Positions 57,993-64,000 of a stretch of 64,000 nt of DNA are shown piece by piece; the first letter of the stretch is position 1, and the number at the start of each line of letters is the position of its first letter. Source of the stretch: Candidula unifasciata (lineage: Eukaryota; Mollusca; Gastropoda; Stylommatophora; Geomitridae); assembly GCA_905116865.2 (NCBI GenBank), contig CAJHNH020001986.1:62001-126000 (forward strand), read 5' to 3'. The notes under the pieces are model-generated. The model worked only from the letters and a program-made list of their open reading frames with translations. It did no database searches and was not told where the DNA came from. The position numbers and the translations under genes are program-made.

Positions 57993-58919
57993 TTGCGTAG
58001 GCAGTGACTAGTGTTCACCGCAAATTGCGTTGCTTTCTCGTGTGCGAATCTTGAGCTATGCTCACAAATATGATCTTAAACACAATTGACTACTGCGTTG
58101 TAACGACTACAAAAACCCATGCAATTCACATGTCCACTGGACACGGTAAACAACATTTGAGTCTGCTTTTCATATAACCAAGTATGATATTTTATTTACA
58201 AAATAATAAAAGCGCACCATCGTATAACTATGCGTTTTTTATATACAGATATTATAATCAGATCTGTACTACCAATGTCCAAGGTTTCCAAAATTGTAAA
58301 AAAATGTAATGATTCACTTTGTCAAATGCTTTAATGTAATAAATAAAACACAAATATAGGCCTATATCTCTATTTATTTCAATCATTATTTATGAAAGTG
58401 TTCTCACGATAAATATGGCGTTGTCTGTACATTTACCTTCAACAAAAGCACACCGCTCTTCTCTAATTTCTGGTCTAATTTTGCACCTTATTCTTCTCGG
58501 GATAATTCGCATTAACATTTTAGTTACATGGCTCAATAAACTAAATGTTCAAAGTTCTCAACATTCCCTTGCACCAGGGGTTTTTGGTAAAAGTATTTTA
58601 AAAAAAAAAACTTCAACAGGTCATCAGGTACGTGTCCACTGTTGCCAATATTATTGAACAGTTTTATCAAAACTTCTAAACTTAGTTTCAAAATTAGTTT
58701 AAAAAGAGGCTTGAAGCCAGTTGCGATCAGTTTTATAGAAGACTGATTTGCATTGATCTTGACAGCGTTATTAGCGTCGTACGGTTCATACCGCAATGGC
58801 AAACCCTACGACGTAAAAGTATCCAGCAACAACCCCTGTCAATAACATGTAAAGCTGGATTGCGATACAATGAGAAGGACTGAACTAATTACATTTAATC
58901 AGTTGCTGATATCAGCTGC

Positions 58920-59035
58920 TAGTGTCATAGGAATTGGAACTCTAAGCTTGCTGCTGAAGATGGGGTCAGCGCGCTTATGGGAGTGTCCTCAGTGGTGTTA
59001 TGTCGATTCTTAATTCAACATTCAACATTGATGTG
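58920..59035 (+). pseudogene. LINE-H 3' end, short
   Basis: GGAATTGGAACTCTAAGCTT, GCTGCTGAAGATGGGGTCAG, then the TGTCGATTCTTAATTCAACA tail. Only about 115 bp remain. Confidence 0.85.
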
Positions 59036-59244
59036 AAGTTGAAACATAGTGTCAGAATGACAGCAGCATTAATCGAAAACTCAAAAAAGATGTGTTTCAA
59101 ATAAAAGTGGATTAATAATACTGAGTTAATGAAAGATCTCTTTCCCCGATATGAAACATTAAATAGTTTCAAAGTAATTATTTGTGGTCAGCTGAACAAG
59201 AATGCAATAACTGTATGGTCATGTCAGCTTTCATTTAACAGATA

Positions 59245-59795
59245 TTCAAACATTTTCTTCCTTACACTGTCATTCTTCTCTTTCTTGTCCTGTCATTTTT
59301 CTCTTCCTCGTCTTGTCATTATTCTCTTCTCTTCTTCCTCTTGTCATTCTTCTCTTTCCCATCCTGTCATTCTTCTCTCCCTCGTCCAGTCATTCTGCTC
59401 TTCATCGTTCTGTCATTCTTCTCTTCCTCGTCCAGTCATTCTGCTCTTCATCGTTCTGTCATTCTTCTCTTCCTCGTCCAGTCATTCTTCTCTTCCTCGT
59501 CCAGTCATTCTCTCTTCCTCGTTCTGTCATTCTGCTCTTCATCGTTCTGTCGTTCTTCTCTTCCTCGTCCGGTCATTCTTCTCTTCCCCGCCCTGTCATT
59601 CTTCTCTTCCTCGCCCTGTCATTCTTCTTTTCCTGGCCCTGTCATTCTTCTCTTCCTCGCCATGTCATTCTTCTCTTCCTCGCCCTGTCATTCTTATCTT
59701 CCTCGTCCTGTCATTCTTCTCTTCCTCGTCCTGTCATTCTTCTCTTCCGCGTCGTGCCATTCTTCTCTTCCTCGTCCTGTTATCCTTTGAGTGAG
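59245..59795. repeat. 23-bp CT-rich minisatellite, about 23 copies
   Basis: Unit CATTCTTCTCTTCCTCGTCC+TGT, spacing 23 (59712 and 59735). Because 23 is not a multiple of 3, all three frames cycle through similar FFSSSSCHSSLPRPVI peptides, giving ORFs up to 221 codons that are artefacts. Confidence 0.95.
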
Positions 59796-60167
59796 TCAGA
59801 ACATAAAAAGATCGAGGCAACAATAAGGAAGAGAATGGAGACAAATTGAGTATGAAGAGGATCAGCAGCATAACAAATAGGAAGACGAAGAAGCGAAATC
59901 AAGAAAGTGGGTGAGGAACCAGAAAAAGATGAGCATTAGGGGGAACTACTTAGAGCGGCAAAGCTCAATCCTATTTCTAATTAGGAAACTATGAGGAGGA
60001 GTAGGCCCTAGGTTTTGGACGTTTGTTAGGCCCATGGTTGAGCCTTCTCCGATGATGGTTCTATGCAGGGCCTCTCTTGTTCTTCCCCGATTTCTGTTCC
60101 TTGCCAGTGTCTATATAAGGGCTTGATAGGGAAGTCTTGTCTTATGGTGAAACTGGAGGAAGAGGTT

Positions 60168-60562
60168 TGAGGTTTGAACAACTGATCAACATCATGGCAC
60201 ACGGGTAGTAACCCGTAAATGCTCCGTTCTTCTTCTAACTCAAGTCTGAGTCCGAAGAAGCTCAGTACAGTGAACAGGCGAGGATCCTGAAATTGTAAAA
60301 ATAGTAGGGTAGATTTTTAACTCCAAATTTTGCCCGGGCAGCGCCGTTATGCTACTCATGTCGATTTCTAGCCGCCTAAGGATTTGTTACGCGCGCAACA
60401 ATTACACGGGCGTCTGATCTCACTAGCAAGAGACCATGTGGAATTACTAGAAGTCCAGGTCCACGTAAAAAGTCCCAGGCCTTACCGAGGATTGAACCCG
60501 GAACCTCTAGCACTCGAGGTGGACACTATGCTTCGAGACCACGCAGCCCCACTGGAGAAAGA
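60168..60562 (-). mobile_element. SINE-1 copy
   Basis: ATCAACATCATGGCACACGG, AACTCAAGTCTGAGTCCG, GGCGAGGATCCTGAAATTG, GGCGTCTGATCTCACTAGC, GATTGAACCCGGAACCTCTA and the head CTTCGAGACCACGCAGCCCC. Confidence 0.9.
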
Positions 60563-60679
60563 AAAAAATAAGAAGGCCTATAGCGCCGCCACGTAAAGGA
60601 GCGGGATCAAGCAAAAGGGCGGTAGTAGTTTACTAGCTGCTGTTGCGGTAGGGTTACTTTTGGAATTGTTACTTTTTTT

Positions 60680-61060
60680 AGTATGTCCCCGCTAACTGGT
60701 GCCTGCGAAGAATAGAGGGAATTAAATGGTATGATAGAATCACTAATGTAGAGCTTTGGGAGAGAACTAAACATGTTCCCTAAGCCAATAGGTGAGGAAA
60801 AGACGCTGGATGGGACACACATTATGAAAACCTGAGAACAATATGATTAAGAATGTCTTTGCACTAAAACCCACAGGGGCATAGAAATTAAGAAAGGCTA
60901 AAAAAAAAAAAACACACACACATAAGGGAGCTAGAGAATGAAGTTAGATAGATAAGGAGGACATGGGGAGAGCTGCGTACGATAGCAAAAGATAGAACGG
61001 CGTGAGTTGGTTGAAGGCCTATGCTCCATTCAGGGCTAGAAAGGCAGAAGAAGAAGAAGA
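60680..61060 (+). pseudogene. LINE-K fragment
   Basis: ACTGGTGCCTGCGAAGAATA, ATGATAGAATCACTAATGTA, GGAGAGCTGCGTACGATAGC and GGCAGAAGAAGAAGAAG align with 30955-31335, with indels at 60775 and 61000. Confidence 0.85.
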
Positions 61061-61154
61061 ATGTCCCCTTCAGATTTGCAGGTGCCAATACCAGAAAGCG
61101 CGTTCAACAGTATAGCCATACAGAACGGCTACACTGGGGCACTATCCAACGGTT

Positions 61155-61570
61155 ACTATGTACCTGAAGTCTAGTGTGGGTAGGTATCTGCAGTCTGAGT
61201 CCGTTGGAAATGTGCGGTGGAAGCATACAACAAAAATAGGAAGACAGTTTCGGAAATCACTTGTACATGTTTTATTTGTTGTAGATAAAATACAAGAAAT
61301 ACAACAACAAGAAAGAGACAACACTGTTCTTTGGCTACATAATGAAAAGAGAGACATTTGAAAACTTCGCGACAACTGGGGAGATCAGTAGAAAAAAAGG
61401 GATAGAGGCAGACCAAGAGAAATGATGCTGGATGGGCTGAAACGATGGCATGGAGTGACATCAAGAGAGCTGTTCCAGGCAAGCCAGGGATCGTGATCTG
61501 TGGAGACGCATGAGCGCCTTCGCCAGTTGGCAGGGCACATGATAATGATGATGATGATGATGATGATGAT
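61155..61570 (+). pseudogene. LINE C-terminus with (ATG)n tail
   Basis: RYLQSESVGNVRWKHTTKIG, VLWLHNEKRDI then stop, DRGRPREMMLDGLKRWHGVT and HERLRQLAGHM, followed by (ATGATG)n at 61542-61570. Typical of RTE-like 3' ends. Confidence 0.8.
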
Positions 61571-61765
61571 ACGGTAAACCTCATCATCATTATCATTGAG
61601 GCAGGTCCTTTGCAGAACGTCACTCTCATCCCGGTCTGCCTGAAAGAAACTCGGTCTCTCGCCAGCTGTCCCGCCTCATGCACTTTCATACTCAAGGAGT
61701 CATTTATGTCCTGCGCCCATCTTCGTGTTAGTCGGCCCCTGCCCCTCCTAGGAGAGGCACATTTA
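61571..61765 (-). pseudogene. LINE C-terminus, tail-to-tail with the previous element
   Basis: The minus frame reads RRGRGRLTRRWAQDINDSL, SMKVHEAGQLARDRVSFRQT and ends in an (ATGATGATG)-type tail that meets the plus-strand tail at 61571. It is homologous to 54540-54700. Confidence 0.8.
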
Positions 61766-62504
61766 CTACTGCTTCTTCCTGTTTGTTAGATTACTGAAGG
61801 CAATTTTTCAGTGAGACTTAATTAAACAGGGGCGGTATGTCTGATCAGATTGGGAATTTATTAGGTTAAAGTACCGTTAATCTCCCCAAATAGAGTAGGT
61901 CACTTTTCATTAACAAATTTGGTGGGCTGGCCGACTTTACTGAAGGTTACGGGTGTGCCCCGCTCTGTTATTTGCTTTCTGCGTTGTCTTATAATTACGT
62001 TTTCATTTCGAGAAAAAGAATGCCTGTGACATAAGTTGCTGCACTCTCTAGGGGAGTTCTGTTAGGGCTAGTGTCTACATGTTTTTGGAATGTTAAAAGC
62101 GCCGGCGTGCTGAAATATACAACACGCGATATCAATGACAATGACATTGCGGAAATCCCCCGTAACCTTGTGCCAAGGTGACAGGTTCAGGAACTACCAA
62201 TTAAAATTGAGATAGTGTGTATATGGCGGGGCATGGGGAAAATTACGTTACGTGTAAAATGTATTATTATAGTGGAAAAAGTCAGCAGTGGGAGAAAATT
62301 TTGCCTTTAATATTGCGACCTTCATGGGTTGACTGCTGATTTAAAAATCTACACAACAGCACACCAGACATAGATGCTCCGTCACCCGCTGCAAGTGTTT
62401 TAAGGTAAAGAAGCTAACTGTTACTGTAGCACACTGCTTATACATTTGTCGGTCTCGTCATCTTATAAGTTCTCTAATTGTTTATTCGCTAATACATAGC
62501 TAGG

Positions 62505-62765
62505 GACCCTTTCTCACTAGTGGCGCATCAGGCATTTCAGACATTGTTTTCAATGGCCAACTGGCACTCTGCAAAAGAAGTGGTTAACATCCTAGCTATG
62601 GCCTCTACTTATCTGGACATGTCCTGGTATTTATGTCGACCAAAGAGCCATGGTTACTGTTTTTCCAAATGCTTCGGTTCGGATTTCAGTCCACAACCTT
62701 CGGGCTAGCGGGCAAACGCCTGACCACTACGCTAGCGAGGCTACCTTATGCGCTAGTAAGACGAT
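62505..62765 (-). mobile_element. SINE-3 copy
   Basis: TTCTCACTAGTGGCGCATCA, TTTATGTCGACCAAAGAGCC and the reversed head TTCGGATTTCAGTCCACAAC / CCTGACCACTACGCTAGCGA. Confidence 0.8.
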
Positions 62766-62794
62766 TAGATAAATATATAATAGAGTAGATAAAC

Positions 62795-63055
62795 ATCAAT
62801 CAATCGTTGGCCTCTGTGTTTTAAGCGTTGACGAACGTACATTCGTAATGCCGGGATACCGCTTTCGATCCCAACTGCAGACGATTTGGCAGCAGACCAT
62901 CTTCGACACCTCTATCAAGAGTCGATCGTTGAGAAAGCAACGACAAACTACTAAAGGTAAATTTAATAGAAAAAAAAAACCCCACAACAGCCAAACCATA
63001 GTGGGTTAGTTCAGCAACATCCTGTAAAGGATAGGCAAATAACTTAAAAACAAAT
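62795..63055 (+). mobile_element. SINE-5 copy
   Basis: TTGGCCTCTGTGTTTTAAGC, TTCGTAATGCCGGGATACCG, TTTCGATCCCAACTGCAGAC, GAGAAAGCAACGACAAACTA and CAGCAACATCCTGTAAAGGA, then an A-rich tail. Confidence 0.85.
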
Positions 63056-63069
63056 AAATAAAAAAAAGT

Positions 63070-63378
63070 TGTTGCTTTATTAATATCCTACTCAAATAGA
63101 GGAAATCCACAGGTCACGAGACAATCTAATATTTCAGGGGTATTAGATAGGCATGCAGTCGTGGGACTTAGGTTGCATGCAGTCGTGAGGTTGCATGCAG
63201 TCGTGGGACCTAGGCTACACTCTCTCGTGCGACGTAGGTGGGTTGGGCTTAGGGCCAGTTCTAGATGTTTTGGGGTAGTTAAAAGCATCAAAAAGCCGAG
63301 AAACCCAGTCTTACCACCCTATAAAATATTGGACTGTCCTATGACGTCATTGTAAAATAATAATAAAGAACCAAAAGG
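63070..63378. mobile_element. MITE copy, internal VNTR about 3 degenerate units
   Basis: Left CTTTATTAATATCCTACTC, right AATAATAATAAAG, internal TGCATGCAGTCGTGGGACTT repeats at 63155-63220. The right arm is partly eroded (ACGTCATTGTAAAATAATA). Confidence 0.85.
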
Positions 63379-63379
63379 T

Positions 63380-63890
63380 ATTGTCTCGACAATAAAGGCT
63401 GGCTATAATAGACCTCAAAAAGACCTGATTTCTTGTCTTGGTTTTTACCTCTTCTTTTTTACTCATGGAATGCCTCGCAGCGTTAGGACAGGAAGAGATT
63501 TCTGGAACGGGTTCTTCTGTTCGCTTCGTATTTATTACTTTTAAGTTTATCCCATATTTCCACAGTCCTCTTCTACATAGACGACCTCCGATCCTGTTAC
63601 CGTTAGATCTGTATAGCACTGCTCTCTGTGGTGCCCTGTCTCGTGCCAATCGTGTTTATATGGTCGAACAATTTACTCTCTTGACTGCGAATAAATCTCA
63701 GTAATAGTTTCGTGCCGCCGCTCTTCGTGATATAATCGTTGCTAAATCGAATGTTTCCTCATTACACATAGCATGATAGGAAAACATTTCATTTCTGTTT
63801 TCTGAAGACACTGTCAGTATTTAATACTGATAAAATAACTATGCTTTTCAACATCTGCTAAAATTAAAGTGTGTCTCACAACACGAAGAT
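63380..63890. other. Stretch without recognised features
   Basis: Moderate GC and short ORFs on both strands (up to 100 codons), but no family signature. Confidence 0.5.
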
Positions 63891-63894
63891 AAAA

Positions 63895-64000
63895 AATATA
63901 TTAAATATTGATAAGACCAGTCGTTTTATATGGCTCTGAAACTTGGAGCACAACTAAAAATGATGAAGCCTTATTACAGGTTTTCGAAAACAAGAGTCTT
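63895..64000 (+). pseudogene. LINE RT C-terminal start, runs off the window
   Basis: The plus frame reads IRPVVLYGSETWSTTKNDEA then LLQVFENKSL at the edge, the YGSETW motif after the RT palm. Upstream sequence to 63380 shows nothing I recognise. Confidence 0.8.

Noticed and set aside
59129..59849. ORFs of 149-221 codons rich in Ser, Phe and His
   Set aside because: A 23-bp minisatellite gives similar peptides in all three frames.

Overview
This window is repeat-rich nuclear DNA of an animal, most likely a mollusc (probably a gastropod). That call rests on gene style, a dense load of tRNA-headed SINE-like repeats, many decayed non-LTR retrotransposons, long minisatellites and 1-23 kb introns. 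It is an inference and not a match to a named genome. Nothing looks bacterial or viral.

One host gene is recognisable: an acid sphingomyelinase (SMPD1-like) on the minus strand. I assembled eight coding exons: 41312-40860, 17710-17549, 15241-15118, 13507-13404, 9360-9191, 7818-7708, 5752-5672 and 3434-about 3327. Every junction except the last has a GT donor and AG acceptor with compatible phase. The exons give a signal peptide, a saposin-B domain, a proline-rich linker and most of the metallophosphoesterase domain (DLHFD, WTGD, GNHE and the first late histidine). The exons with the final metal-binding GHTH block are not visible and presumably lie beyond position 1.

From 1 to 9.4 kb, exons 5-8 sit among minisatellites (38 bp x ~62, 42 bp x 5, 51 bp x ~21, 59 bp x 5-6) and a decayed RT/RNase H element. 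From 9.4 to 17.7 kb, exons 2-4 alternate with SINE and LINE fragments. From 17.7 to 40.9 kb is the 23-kb first intron, holding a Gypsy relic, many LINE 3' ends, MITEs and long GATA, GAA and AT arrays. Above 41.3 kb is the 5' flank and intergenic DNA: more of the same repeat families, a Tc1-like transposon relic (57.0-58.0 kb), a ~148-bp poly-C tract, and a 23-bp CT-rich minisatellite.

I found no convincing new enzymatic or defence system. The most interesting signals are structural. The 3' splice site of exon 5 lies inside a 59-bp tandem duplication. Exon 8 is wedged between two minisatellites and has no good donor. A MITE family carries an internal 24-bp VNTR of variable copy number. A 51-bp minisatellite seems to have grown from a SINE segment. 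An endonuclease-to-RT-tail deleted LINE is nested in a SINE with a perfect 13-bp target duplication. A short SINE-like element occurs three times in a row with differing microsatellite tails. Repeat family numbers (SINE-1 and so on) are mine, defined by comparing copies within this window.
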